A stretch of 64,000 nucleotides of DNA from Posidonia oceanica (lineage: Eukaryota; Streptophyta; Magnoliopsida; Alismatales; Posidoniaceae). Positions 1-11,226 of the stretch are shown here, piece by piece. Each line of letters opens with the position of its first letter. The stretch's first letter is position 1. Under the pieces are notes generated by a model, which saw nothing but the letters and a program-made list of their open reading frames with translations, was not told the origin of the DNA and ran no database searches. The translations under genes and the position numbers were made by a program. The DNA lies in the NCBI GenBank assembly GCA_037176725.1, contig JAZBRS010000026.1, forward strand, positions 96,827,501-96,891,500. The letters run 5' to 3'.

Positions 1-3000
1 AACGTCCAAGTCACTATGAAAAAATAAGTGCTCCAACGTCTCTATGTGGCCCTGTAAGCAATAGTTGCACTTGGAAACCATAGTGATGGCTTTAGGTTGC
101 ACATTGTGATCCACAGCCAGTCCATTCCCGCTCAATCTCCAAAGAAAAAGGGAGACCTTGGAGGGCAAGAAAGCAAGCCAAATTAATTGGGCATGGCGAG
201 ACTTTTTACAATTCAGATGAAGCTTGGATGCCATGCTCTGTATAGGAAACACCCTACTCACTGAATGCATCCAAATAAGCCTATCATCACCACCCCCAGG
301 ATCAACCTGAAGATTCCTAAGATCCCTCCACATTATCCAAAGAATCATAGAATCAGCACCAATCTCATTCATAATTAGATCACTGTGGTGATAAACATCA
401 CAGATAGGGACGTTAGCATTGACTCGCCTAGAGACATCCAGCTTATCAAAGAGAATACCCTCAGACTACCATTTATCCATCCAAAAAGATCTATTCCCTT
501 TATCAATCAACCATTTGGAGTTGGAGACCACCCAAGGTAAAACCTCCATAAGATTCATCCATCTTAAAGAAGCAAAAGAATGACGTTTTAGCCATCCACA
601 AACAGCCACCTTGTATTTGGTATTGCAAAAAATACTCCATAAAGACTCCTTAAGCAATAATTTCCAACAGCTCTTGATATTGAACAGAAGATGAACATCA
701 TGTAAGCTCCAAATCCCAAGGCCCATATCACAAAAAGAAAAGGTGCAAGAACTCCATCTCACCTAGTGAAACTTCCTCTTACCATCACACCAACCCCATA
801 AAAAATCACAAAACATTTTCTCAATATGCTTCAACACACCTTCTGGGACTTTCATAGTGGCTAAAATATGCACAAGAATAGAGGAAAGGACATGCTTAAT
901 CAAGACCAGTCGGCCACTCATAGACAAAAATCTAGTATTCCAGTTCGCCAACCTCCCCTTAATCTTCTCCATTGAAGGAGTGAAGAAAGAGGAACGCATT
1001 CTTCCTGATGCAATAGGAGCCCCCAAATACTAGAGAGGCCAAGAACCTTTAGAAAAACCAGTAGTCTACTCAACATGCTCATTAGTGAGCAACTTCTTAT
1101 GGCAAAAATACGTGCATTTATTTCTACCCATGCGTTGACCAGAAGCTTTCTCATAAGCCACCATGAAGTCCATAAGAGTGGATATAGTAACAGAGGAAGC
1201 TCTACAAAAAATAAGAGCATCATCAGCAAAGAATAAATGAGAAGGTCCAAGGCCTTTACCTGATGTGACGAAATGCTGACATCTGCCATCCTCCAAAAGC
1301 TTCTTAAGACCTCTACTAAACACCTCCTGAGCCAGAATGAACAAGGAAGGAGACAAGGGATCCCCCTGCTTAAGACTCGTGGTGGACTTAAAGAATCCAC
1401 TCTACTGCCCATTAATGAAAAGAGTAAACCAGTTGTTATGCAAAGTCCATTTTATAATCTCAATGAAGCGGCTAGAAAAATCGAATCTTCGTAAAACAGA
1501 AAAAAGGAAAGACCACTCCATCCTATCATAAGCCTTCAACATGTCTAATTTAAGAACAATATTACCCCCTCTACATTTCTTATCCAAATCCATGATAACC
1601 TCCTGGTTGAGCTGAATATGATAAAAAATGTCCCTGCCTTTGACAAATCCAGCCTGCTCGTGACTAATCATCTTGGGAAGAAAAGGAAACAATTTGTTAT
1701 TAATAATCTTAGAGATAATTTTGGAAATCACATTTCCAACACTAATCGGTCTAAACTTAGCAAAACTAGCAGGATGATCACATTTAGGAATCAAGCAAAT
1801 AAGAGATGCAGAGATACTCCTATGCATTTTACCTCCCACAAAGAAATACTTAATCAACTGAAGTATATCATCCTTGATGATGTCCCAGGCGTCCACATAG
1901 AAATTAATAGAAAATCCATCAGGCTCCGCAGTAGCCTGAGAAGGCATAGATTGCAGAGTTTTCCATACCTCATCAAGATCTGGGATCGCTATAAGAACAA
2001 TAGAATCCTCAGTAGTAATAATCTCAGGAATGACTTGAAGCACTTCCTCATCAACATCATTTCCTTCAGAAGAAAATAGTTTCTCAAAAAACAATATCCC
2101 TTCATCTTGAATAGCCTTATTGTCATGCATCCAGTGACCTGTATCATTTTTAATAGCATGAATAAAACCACGTTGCCTTTTACCTTTCACCCTGGAATGA
2201 AAAAAGGATGTATTCTTGTCCCCCTCCTTTAGCCATTTACAGTGAGCCTTTTGCCTCCAAAACAACTCCTCCACCCTTAGGGTCTCATGAAGCGTATGAT
2301 TAGACTGAATCAGACATTGGAAGCCAACCTCAGAATAAGAACAATCCACGCTTTCCTGAGCAAGCTTAACCTCCACTTCAGCCGCCTTAACTTTAGAGAA
2401 AATATCCCCAAAGAATGCCTTGCTCCATTCACGCAAAACCACCTTAAGTCTCTTCAATTTAAGGAACCATCTAAAGGAGAAATCCCCCCCATCCTCCACA
2501 GGTTGCACCCAAGAATTACGAATGATAGATAAACAATTAGAGTCCTGTAACCAAACATCAAGAAATTTGAAGGGCTTAGCACCACACCCATCATTCTGAT
2601 AAAAATCCACAAATAAAGGTGTGTGATCAGAAGCAATACGAGGAAGATGATGAACCCTAGCACTAACATCACTACTGCGGGTAGACAGAAGACACCTGTC
2701 AAGCCGAGCAAGAATGCGATCCTCCCGCCTCTGATTATTGCACCATGTGAACTCAGGACCAGCAAAGCCAACATCAATAAGAGAACAACCATCTATGCAC
2801 TCACGAAACTCATCCATGCTTAACGTGCGGGGAGGACGACCACCCTTCTTTTCTAAACACGAAATAACATAGTTGAAATCCCCAGCCACCGACCAAGGAA
2901 CATCAAGCCCCAACCCGCTAACTTCTCTCAAATAATCCCACAACAAACGCCTTTCCTGATAGCAGCAACTAGCATACACAAAGCTGACCAACAAAAGAAG

Positions 3001-3286
3001 GAGAAAGACCCGTCTTAATCAACATAGTAAGCCCTTGGCTACAAGAAAAAATCAAGGAGGCCTGGATGGAACTTTTACTGAAAATCCAAACTTTAGCACT
3101 ACCATCACCATTAGCAACAAAATGATCAAAACCCAAAGAAGACATAATATCATTACCACGCTCCCTACAAATAAAAGGTTCCAAAACCGCAACTAAGGAC
3201 GGGCCATGTAATTGAACCATATACCTCAACCGTCTGTTAGTAGGCCGATTCCCCAGACCTCTAGCATTCCATACAAGAGTCTTCAT
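1..3286 (-). pseudogene. LINE ORF2: endonuclease-reverse transcriptase polyprotein
   Basis: Translation starts at the ATG at 3286, giving the NARGLG box of an EEP/APE endonuclease. One frameshift near 2994-2970 is followed by the GDFN and SDH endonuclease boxes. The reverse transcriptase follows in the same frame: QAGFVKGRDI, KLDM-KAYDR, QGDPLSP and the catalytic FADD (about 1220). Beyond it come the thumb region and a zf-RVT-like Cys/His domain with FLWRL (about 40-160), which runs off the left edge. In-frame stops, all TAG, lie at 1402-1404, 1066-1068, 1030-1032, 763-765 and 466-468. Several fall where Trp or Gln is usual. The catalytic residues of both enzymes are still readable, but the polyprotein cannot be made. 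Confidence 0.9.
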
Positions 3287-3374
3287 TAGATAAAATATAA
3301 AAAGGGTTCTGCTCAGCCCTAGATCTGGCTTTACTCCTTGTCCTCGGACCTGGAGTCCTATCCCTCATGGCACT

Positions 3375-4892
3375 TCATTCAATCTTGTCTGTGTCACTAC
3401 AACACCCCCTCTCCTCTAGAACATTTTTGTTTTTCCGTGGCCTACCTCTACCATGTGGTCTATCCACTGAAGGACGTGGAACATCTGTAAAATTTATGTG
3501 TCCCTCTCTACTAATAGAATCTTCTGCACCATGGACATATCCATCATGCACCCCACCACTGTCCAGCCTCTCTAACACACCATCATGCAATGTATCATCA
3601 GTAACATTAGTAACAGCCTCCAACCCATCTATATCAAGCACAGGAGCATCCTCCTCAGCAAAAACATGACCACTGTCCATCCTCTCTAACACTCCTTCAT
3701 GCAACGTATCATTGGTAATCGCCTCCAATCCATCTATATCAAGCACAGGAGCATCACCTTCAGCAAACACACGGCAAAGCATATCACGAACCTCTGGTTC
3801 TTCATCCCACATGAAGTCATCCTTTTCAGGGATAACAAGATTATCACGAAGCCTCCTAGAAACCTGAGTGAGCAGCACATCTTCCCTCTCTTGGATTGAT
3901 AATACCTCCGGCAATGAGAAAATCTTTCTTGTAGGTTTCCACACCTTCCTTGGAGCAGCCCCCTGTAGCCTACGACCCTGTCTATTACCCACTACCTGTC
4001 GTCTCCTCCCAGCGCCTTCAACCTCCAGCTGTTGAGTAACCTTGTGGTTATCAGGATTCCTCCCACATTTTGATCTAACATGGTCCCTTTTGCTACACTC
4101 CACACAATAAGAAGGTCTATTTTCCATAACCACTGGCTAATAGTCCCTCTTAGTCTCCGTGCCAACATAAATTCTTGTGGGATAATCTCTGGTTAAGTTG
4201 AGTTCAACACAAAAACGAGCACATACAGCCATGGTCTTCGTTGATGTAGCATTCGCCACCATTAACAAGGGACCAAAGGCTCTAGCAACAGACTTTATAA
4301 ACCCTGGTTTAAAGTAGCACTGAGAAAGAGCAAGTAAAGAAATCCACACAGGTGCAACCTCACACTCCATCCCCGGTCGGAACCATGGAGACCATCTGAA
4401 AACCTTGATCACCTGACCCTTCATCATCCATCTCTCTCTAGTATACACATTCATAAAATCAGCCTCGGAATTGAAGTTAACAAGAACATGCCGGCGATTA
4501 ATAATCGATATATTCACCCCACCATGAACACCCCAGTTTGAAAGACCACGTTGTATCTCTGAGCTTGGAAGGTGATGAGCAAAATACTTGAAAATAAGAG
4601 CCGACTTGTATGGAGCAGAGATCCTAGCAATCTCAACATTCGAAAGAATAATCGCAGGACAACCGTTCTTCACTAAAAGTTCCCGAAACGGAATGTCATC
4701 TTCCACCGGCCGACTACCCACCACAGCAGCAAACGACCGGCCAACATCCAGACTACATCCCGATTGTCCAACCGGAGATTCCATGGAGGCTATCAAACCA
4801 GCAAGAAACCAGGAACCACGAAGCAGACCACAGATAAAGAAAACCACAAACCAACCTGCACCAACCTTATCAAGATCAACAGCCGATACCAA
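3375..4892 (-). pseudogene. LINE ORF1: DUF4283 and zinc-knuckle nucleic-acid-binding protein
   Basis: The frame runs 4892 to 3375 with one internal stop (TAG at 4139-4137). The reading frame resumes unchanged one codon later, so the two parts are a single protein of about 504 residues. Residues ~60-240 match the DUF4283 domain of plant LINE ORF1 proteins. Just after the stop is a CX2CX4HX4C knuckle in which the usual Gly before His is Asp. The stop sits where a Trp is usual in this family (TGG to TAG). The C-terminal part contains a 114-bp in-frame tandem duplication (about 3559-3774) of an acidic segment. The expected role is RNA binding in the LINE ribonucleoprotein. The first ATG before the DUF4283 region was taken as the start. 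Confidence 0.82.
3559..3774 (-). repeat. 114-bp tandem duplication inside LINE ORF1
   Basis: Two adjacent copies of an acidic segment containing the residues DAPVLDIDGLEA lie one after the other, offset by 114 bases (38 codons). The second copy is slightly shorter, and both keep the reading frame. The unit lies in the variable, disordered-looking C-terminal part of ORF1, downstream of the zinc knuckle. Confidence 0.8.
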
Positions 4893-5487
4893 GAAGAGTC
4901 ACCGACCAACTAAGAAGCACAGAAGAAGCTCCGAGAAACGGAACCCACCTACACCAACAAGAAAGGAAACCACACCAGCAAGACACCCTCATCGGCGACC
5001 ACTGAAGCCTCCCAGCACCAAGAGACAACCTCCTCCGCAAAGAAAAGCCAAAATCAAGCCACCGAGAAGAGAACCGGGAAAGCAAAATCAAAACCCAACA
5101 ACGGAGAAGACGTTGCACCACCAGAACCTAGAAGGATACTCAAAAGAAAGCCTCCTTCACTAGCACAGATTGAAGGAGAGGCACCTCGAAGAAGAAACAC
5201 CCCAGTCCCCACGAGAGAGACAGTAAGATCACCTCTGGAAAAACCCGCCGTAAACCTAACCGCAACGAAGAAGAAGACGATGCCACAGAAACCCTATCAA
5301 GAAGCATTTCTGTTGCGGAGAAAAATAAATTTCGAACACAATTCCACCACGTAGAGGAAAGAGAATATAGATCTCGAAGCCCACCACCTACCACTTCCCG
5401 CATCCCACCCACAGGACGCCAGAGCCAAGAATCGCTGGAACCCTAAGAACTTTCTCCTTCTTTCCTTTCTTTCTTTCAACAACAAAG
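4893..5487 (-). other. LINE 5' leader
   Basis: This is about 600 bases of minus-strand sequence ahead of ORF1. It begins A/G-rich and carries no frame that I can tie to a protein. The long plus-strand frame at 4588-5163 is a shadow of ORF1 and this leader. Plant L1 promoters usually lie in this position, but I see no specific promoter motif. The outer edge was chosen because FAR1-like coding sequence resumes at about 5488. Confidence 0.5.
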
Positions 5488-5648
5488 TTAGTCAACGATG
5501 AAGAAGTTAATATAGCAGGTGACAATGACAATTACTTGAAGGATTCTATGTCTCTAGTATGTAAATGGAGATGTGGTTCATTTTGATGTGATTGTAAGTC
5601 TTCTATTACATTTAAACTTGACTTTGATATTAACAAGTGGTATGTTAC
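5488..5648 (+). pseudogene. FAR1/FHY3-type MULE transposase, N-terminal fragment
   Basis: This short coding remnant reads in frame up to the Tekay LTR at 5649. It contains CDCKSSITFKLDFDINKWYV, the end of a FAR1 DNA-binding domain (the segment before the conserved W-V...EHNH). If the LTR element and one copy of the GTTAC duplication are left out, the frame continues exactly into the piece at 16236, giving WYVTHFLKEHN across the join. One in-frame TGA lies at 5584-5586. The upstream part of the domain and the start codon are missing, cut by the LINE. The left edge is approximate. Confidence 0.75.
5644..5648 (+). repeat. Target-site duplication GTTAC, left copy
   Basis: GTTAC lies immediately before the 5' LTR and again immediately after the 3' LTR at 16231-16235. 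Five-base duplications are usual for Ty3 integrases. The duplication shows that both LTRs belong to one insertion event. Confidence 0.93.
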
Positions 5649-5845
5649 TGTAACACCTAGGAATTCATTTTCCTTGTAATTATGCTTTTTAATGAATTCC
5701 TTGGCTTTGGTTGGGTGTTATTGGCCATGCGGGACCCACTTGAGGTTGTTGCAGGTCCCATCTGTGGTTTGTGTGGGTCTCCACCTGTATTGTTGTGGTG
5801 GACTCCCACTTGTGGTGGTTGGTGGGATAGATTGTTGTCGGATCC

Positions 5846-6165
5846 CTGGTTTTCTTTCTCTTTCTCTCCCTCTCTTTCCCTTCCTCTCTCTCTCTCTCCC
5901 TCTCTCTCTCTCTCTCCTTCCCACCCTCTCCCCCTCATGTGCTCTCCCCCTCCCATCCTTCCCCTCCTCCTCACGCGCGCACATCTCCCCCTCCTCCCTC
6001 TCGTGCCTGCTCCTCCTCCTCTCCTCCCCGCGCTTGTGCCCTAACCCTCGGCCGACGCATCTTCCTCCTCCACCCCCTTCTCCCTATCTCCATCTCCTCC
6101 TCCCTGCACTCCTTCCTCCTCCATTTCCCCTCCCGTCCCCTCCTTCCTCTTCCTCTTCCACCTCT
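5846..6165 (+). repeat. Polypyrimidine tract in the 5' LTR
   Basis: About 320 bases are almost pure C and T on the plus strand (CTCTCT and CCTCCTCC blocks), followed by GGTGG-rich sequence. The same tract recurs in the 3' LTR at about 13395-13735. Such asymmetric tracts can adopt triplex structures and resemble the CT-rich motifs of some plant core promoters. Function here is not shown. Confidence 0.85.
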
Positions 6166-6984
6166 ATCGGTGGTGGCTATGGTGGTGGCCGGTGTGCGGT
6201 GGCGGCCAACGGTGGTGCAGCGAGCTCCGGTCGTCGTCCTGGTGGAGCGGCGAGCCCAAGTGCGGCGTGTGGAGCTCGGAGTGTGTGTGGATCGTCGGAG
6301 GACGGGGGTTGTCCTTTTGTCCCAAGGTACACGCCTCGCCCTAGGAGCTTTAAATATTTAGATATTGCTTTGCATGTGTTCCTTGCCATGTTTTGTATGT
6401 TATATTTGAGTTTGGCAATTTTTAGGGATTTATATGCATTTAGGCGAATTTATTTGGCTTGAGTGAGTTTATACCTTGAATGGGGTTTTCCACTGTTTGA
6501 TGAGGTTGTATGCTCTCAAACGGCTTGAATATGATTTTATTGTGTGCCTTGCCATGTTTATATGCTATAGTAGATGTTTGGTGATTTTAGAGATTTATGT
6601 GGTTTTGGCCGAATATATGGCCCGAATGACTTAAATGCTATTATTGTGGTTTCCCAGTGAATTCTGGTGTTTTGGGCCTCAGATTGAGGCAAATGTGATG
6701 TGTTCGGGTTGCTTGAGTGGATGTGCTCGCTCCCATGTGTTGCACGCTTGGTTTGGCGTGGATTTGATAGTGTTTTGATGGTTTTTATAGAAAATGGCTT
6801 TAATATTGGTTTTCCAGTGTTTTCTTAGGTTGCGTGCCTCAAATTTTCATATTGAGTATATGGTTGCATTCCTTGTTGAATTCAGGAGATTTCAGTATAT
6901 GGCACACTAGTTTTAGAGTTTGATTCGAGTGTTTTAGGTTTTAAGTTGGTTTTATAAGTTGGCTGCCCTGTCCTAGTTCGGCAT

Positions 6985-7285
6985 GACTTTTTTGGTCGGT
7001 CTGCCGATTTCTGGGGGAAATTGGTACACCGGTATGATATCAGTGTCACCTTTTTCCGTCAGATTTAGACCAGGACCTGATTTCGGTCAACCGATATTGA
7101 TCAGTCTGCCGTTTTCAGGGTTGGATCGGTCGGTGGATTTACTTCCACCGAAGCAGGGAATTTCGGTACGAATGGTGTGATATCGGTCTACCAATCACTG
7201 TGCGGACCGGTCGACCGGTGGATTTGGTTCCACCGAAACAGAGATTTTCGGTCTACCGGTTGGAGTACCGGTCTACTGATTTTGG
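6985..7285 (+). repeat. Cluster of CGGT/ACCG palindromes in the 5' LTR
   Basis: Short inverted motifs such as GGTCGACCGGT, and CGGTGGA...TCCACCG with a six-base loop (about 7132 and 7212), recur every 20-40 bases. The homologous block in the 3' LTR is about 14565-14820, where several motifs have decayed. A similar but unrelated cluster is present in the copia-like LTR at 26770-26935. Confidence 0.7.
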
Positions 7286-8311
7286 TCTGGGATGCTCTCC
7301 TAGGCTTGTTTTCCAATGTGGTTTCCTCGATTGGTTTTGGGGCTTATTATGCTTTAGCCTATGATATTTGATAAATGTTTTCAAAGAGATTTTTGAGGAA
7401 AAATATGAATGGTTTGCAAATGGTTTTGCCGAGGTTTTCCGTGGCCGAAAACCTGGGAGTTGTGTTGGCTGGACCCAGGAATGTGACGGCGTTCCTGGTG
7501 TGTCGCACACTTCGCCTGGGTTGAGGTTTGGGGGTTGGGGTGCCGGCCATACCTAGCAGTATCGTAGCAACGGACTCGGGAGATATGATACTCCTGGATA
7601 GCTGGGCATGATACCCTAGTTGTTACGGGCACCGGGACTTGCCTTGTTTTGGGTGCTGGCTGAGCCAAGGGGTTGGAGCCTCTAGTGGTTCGAGACACTG
7701 GTGCTGGTTGAGCCTAGGGGTTGGAGCCTCTAGTGGTTAGCACTGAGTTGAGGTCGCCGTATATTAGGCATGCCCTATGGTTTGTCCTGAGTGAGGACAG
7801 CTTGCCTAGTTGGGGTGAGTAGCTTTCCCCGGTGGGGGATCGCTTTTGAGGCATCTCTAATGACGAGATGCCAGGACGGACACGCTCCTCCATAGGGCAG
7901 TTGTTCGTGGCAATGCAGTGAGCTACAGGGGTGAGTCCCTGGCTACTGCTTGAGGCTAGGTCGGTTGCTTGGCGCCAGGCAACACGATCGGTTGTGGTTT
8001 TGTGCCCGTGGGGCTGTGTTTTGGTTGTTGCTGGCCGTATTAGGCCTTGAGCTTTGCCTGAGTTGGGCTTTGTGAGTTTTGCCGTTGTTTTGGGCCATAT
8101 TGGGCCAATTGCTTTCCACCTGTGTATGGCGTGATATTGTGGTTTGAGCTTTGAGCCGGTGGGCCGTTATATTGATTGAGATTTAGTTTTGCGAGGTATT
8201 TTCCACCTTGTTTTGGCTGGTAGGCCGAGTGCTTTCCTAGCCTGAGGGGTTGGAGGATTTTGAGTGGTTCTGAGGTTTTGGGGGGGTGGGCCTTGGTTTT
8301 GTGAATATTTT

Positions 8312-8317
8312 TATAAA
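8312..8317 (+). promoter_or_regulatory. Putative TATA box of the 5' LTR
   Basis: TATAAA lies 390 bases before the LTR end, within a T-rich run followed by CGCCTGTCC. The 3' LTR keeps the same box at 15839-15844. It is the best TATA candidate I could find in this LTR, and transcription from it is inferred. Confidence 0.5.
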
Positions 8318-8707
8318 CGCCTGTCCTCCCCGGTTTTAGCTTATGGGCTTTGGGAAGGGTGTTTTATATTGTTTATATTGCTTATTGTGGACCTAGATTT
8401 TGGGATTTTACCGATTGTGCCGTATTTGAGGTTTTATATCGGTTTCTCACGTGGTTTTTGCGAGGTGTGTGGTGGATGACGATTTCTAGGTCACTCACGT
8501 GTGCTTTGTGTGGTTTGTAGGTACATATGTTTAGCTGGTTTGGAGTTCTAGTGCATATAGTGGGAGTCACGTAGCTGTTCACTACAGGTTCTTGGCATAG
8601 ATATTTGTTGTTTAGCCCAGTGATTTATTGTAATTGTAATAGTTAATTAAGTTTTAAATTTGTTGGGCTTTTGGTTTTGTTGGTAGCGACTCGGGTCGTT
8701 ACAGAAT

Positions 8708-8719
8708 TGGTATCAGAGC
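8708..8719 (+). other. Primer-binding site (initiator tRNA-Met)
   Basis: TGGTATCAGAGC lies five bases after the 5' LTR end. It is the complement of the 3' end of plant initiator tRNA-Met, the usual primer for Ty3 chromoviruses and many copia elements. It sets the element's orientation and the end of the LTR. Confidence 0.93.
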
Positions 8720-8876
8720 TCAGGTTCACTAGGTTGCACTAGCCTAGGAGTGGTCAGTCTAGTGACTCCATAGGAATTGCATATCATAATCGAGTCTGCA
8801 CCTGTTGTTTGGCATATATTGTTGCTTGTCTTATTGGCTATGGTGCAGGTTTTTGTTGCTTCTCTCCTGGTTCAGC

Positions 8877-10067
8877 ATGTCTCGCAGTGGTCGCCAAAAG
8901 GTTAAAGCTCCTGCTGAAGAACCTAGCTCTCGAGAGGAGAGTGGTTGGCAGGGCGTGCGGACGGAGTTGCGAGGCTGGATGTACGGGATCTCTCAGGCAT
9001 TTGGCAAGAGTGGATCTGGTAGAGAGTTTGAGGGTGATTCGTGGTTGTGCCAATTGAGCAAGCTCCACCCACCGACCTTCAAGGGTACTGGTACTCCTGA
9101 GGAGAGCGAGGCATGGCTATGAAGGATTGAGAAGTTGTTGGATAGTTTGGCATGCCCGACGGAGCACTGGATGCGGTTGGCTGCCTTTCAACTCGACGGC
9201 GATGCCGATGAGTGGTGGAGAGCCACCAAGCGGCTGAAGTTCCCGGATTCTATAACGGTCGACATCAAGTGGAAGGACTTCGAGGCTGCATGCTATGAGA
9301 AGTACTTTCTGAGCCATGTGAGGAGCCAATTCGACCGAGAATTCCAGAGTCTGCAACAAGGCAGGATGTCTATGGCTGAGTATGAAGCCTCTTTTGCCCG
9401 GTTGGAGAGGTTCGCCTAGGCCTTTGATTCTGAGGAAAGGCGAGCGGAGAGATTTCTGGAAGGCCTTCAACCCAGCTTGAGGGTTAAGGTGATGGGCTGC
9501 CACTGTGTGACGGTAGCTGAGGTTGTCCAGATGGCTTCCCGCTTTGAAGAGGAGTACAACCAGTATGTGAGTGGTCACTCCAAGGGGAAGGCCAAGTTGC
9601 CCTTCACTTCCCGATTTTCTGTCTCTAGTCCACCGAGTTCCAGTGGCATGAGTAGCCCAGGGAAGAGAAAGAAGGACAGATCTGGCGGTGGTTCTGGTGC
9701 CCAGTGTAGTTTTGCTCGAGGTGGTGGTGGTGTTGGTCCTGCCCCCAACGCCCGGCACAGCTTTGCAGGAGTTGGTAGCACCGGTCCGAGTCAGACTACT
9801 TCAAGTGGACAGGGTAGCGCCTAGTGTTTTCAGTGTAGCCAGGTAGGTCACTTTGCAGCGCACTGTCCTTGAGCACACTAGGTGATGAATCGAAGCGGAG
9901 TGGTGTGCTACAATTGTGGGAGATCGGGACATGTGCAGAGGATGTGCCTGGATCCTCCCAAGCGAGCGGGGAATGTGCCACAGCAACCGACCCGAGGGCG
10001 GGTGTTCACTGTTTCAGCTCCCGATTGGGGGCCCTTTGGTAATGTTGTAGAGGGTAAGTCTCCGTAG
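8877..10067 (+). pseudogene. Gag of the Tekay-type element
   Basis: The ATG at 8877 (MSRSGRQ) follows the leader, and one frame can be read to 10067. A retrotransposon gag domain spans about 9060-9560. It contains the WRATKRLKF and FEAACYEKYF segments typical of chromovirus capsid. A Ser/Gly-rich linker then leads to two zinc knuckles, CX2CX4HX4C, at about 9825 and 9906. In-frame stops lie at 9120 (TGA), 9417, 9822 (TAG), 9870 (TGA) and 9879 (TAG). The one at 9120 replaces a codon where Trp fits (TGG to TGA). Upstream in-frame codons from 8805 encode only a hydrophobic stretch, so they were not taken as the start. The expected product is the capsid/nucleocapsid precursor. Confidence 0.88.
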
Positions 10068-10140
10068 TTTCCTTTGGGTGGTGTGACCCATTGTTGCTGT
10101 TGTTGTTGTTGTTGTTTCTTTTCCCCCTGTAATATGAACC

Positions 10141-11226
10141 TTGTTGTTTAATGGGGATGCTGTTGGTTGTGCTTTGGCCTTAGGTTCTTATCTTGTGGCA
10201 GGCCGAATGGCCAAAGTTCTGTTTAACTCAGGGAGCACTTTCTCTTTTGTCTCCGAGTCTTTTGTGGCGGAGCTGGATGATGTACTAGCCAAGTTAGCTT
10301 TCCACCTGGAGGTAGTAACACCGCTAGGTGAGCACAGTTTGGCGTGGAGATATCTACCTTCTGTCGATCTGGAGTTGAATGGCCGAGAGTTCGATGCCAC
10401 TCTCATCCTCATGGGTATGAATGAGTATGATGTTATCTTGGGCATGGACTGGCTGGGCCAATATTCTGCTTTAATCGACTGTGCTCGTAGGAGGATTTTC
10501 TTTGGTGCTGCTAAGGCTAGTTCCTTCTTTGTGCAAGGTGTGCGCCAAGGTGAGCCTAAGCTTGTGATTTATGCTGTGAAGGCTTACAAGTCTTTGGCTC
10601 GGGGTTGTGTGGGGTACCTTGCTAGTGTTGTTACCTCCCCTTCTCCAGAGTCGGGTGTTCACAACATATCTGTTGTGTGTGAATATCCCGACGTTTTCCC
10701 GGATGATTTGCCTGGCATGCCACCTCACCAGGAAGTGGAGTTCTTTATTGAGCTGCTTCCGGGCAGTGGTGCTATTGCGAAGAATCCTTATCGGATGGCG
10801 CCAGCTGAGTTGTGGGAGCTCAAGGCCCAGCTGTAGGAGTTGCTGGACAAGGGGTTCATCAGGCCAAGTGTGTCTCCGTGGGGAGCGCCTGTCTTGTTCA
10901 TTCGTAAGAAGGATGGTTCACTCCGGTTGTGTATAGACTACCGGATGTTGAATCAGCTTACAGTGAAGAACAAGTATCCCTTGCCCTGTGTTGAAGACCT
11001 GTTTGACTAGTTGCAGTCTGCTTCCGTCTTCTTGAAGAATGATCTGAGATCAGGATATCACCAGTTGAGGATCCATGATTCGGACATTCAGAAGACTGCC
11101 TTTTGGACGCAGTATGGCCATTTTGAGTTTGTGGTTATGCCCTTCGGCTTGACCAATGCCCCTACCGCATTCATGGAATTGATGAATGAATGCCTTTCTT
11201 GGACCAGTTTGTGGTGGTCTTTGTAG
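10141..11226 (+). pseudogene. Tekay pol, part 1: aspartic protease and start of reverse transcriptase
   Basis: This continues pol after a short gap from gag. The protease has the retropepsin pattern, but its active site reads FNSGS where D-S/T-G is required, so the catalytic Asp has become Asn (GA-to-AA type change). The downstream ILGMDWL box is normal. The RT N-terminal part follows from about 10830, with [29 protein letters not shown] and the catalytic DLRSGYHQ. Stops are TAG at 10834 and 11008, both at positions where Gln is usual. The frame breaks near 11186, and RT carries on in another frame at 11190. The product would cleave the polyprotein and begin cDNA synthesis, but it is inactive here. 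Confidence 0.9.

Larger units (their letters stand above)
1..5487 (-). mobile_element. LINE (plant L1-type non-LTR retrotransposon), 3' end outside window
   Basis: Two non-overlapping reading frames lie in the order expected of plant L1 elements when read on the minus strand: a DUF4283/zinc-knuckle ORF1, then an endonuclease-reverse transcriptase ORF2. The 5' end is placed near 5487, where an A/G-rich minus-strand leader gives way to FAR1-type coding sequence. The boundary is approximate. The 3' end, poly(A) and target duplication lie left of base 1. Both frames are broken by TAG stops, plus one frameshift in ORF2, so this copy cannot move by itself. It seems to have landed in the FAR1/MULE transposase gene whose next piece begins at about 5488. 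Confidence 0.88.
5649..8703 (+). repeat. 5' LTR of the Tekay-type element
   Basis: The LTR begins TGTAACACC and ends GTTACA, and it matches the 3' LTR at 13192-16230 along its length. It contains a long C/T-rich tract (about 5846-6165), a cluster of CGGT/ACCG palindromes (about 6985-7285), a TATAAA box at 8312, and the primer-binding site five bases after its end. Long open frames in the C/T tract are by-products of composition. Divergence from the 3' LTR is patchy: two differences in about 400 bases near 6355-6770, but far more in the first 150 bases. Confidence 0.95.

Noticed and set aside
4588..5163. 191-codon plus-strand frame with Lys/Pro/Thr-rich tail
   Set aside because: It is antisense to LINE ORF1 and its leader, and the minus-strand DUF4283 match explains the conservation.
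5692..6462. 256-codon open frame in the Tekay LTR (and its twins at 13225-14030)
   Set aside because: It lies in a C/T-rich tract where stops are rare, encodes only Ser/Pro/Leu runs, has no domain, and differs between the two LTRs.
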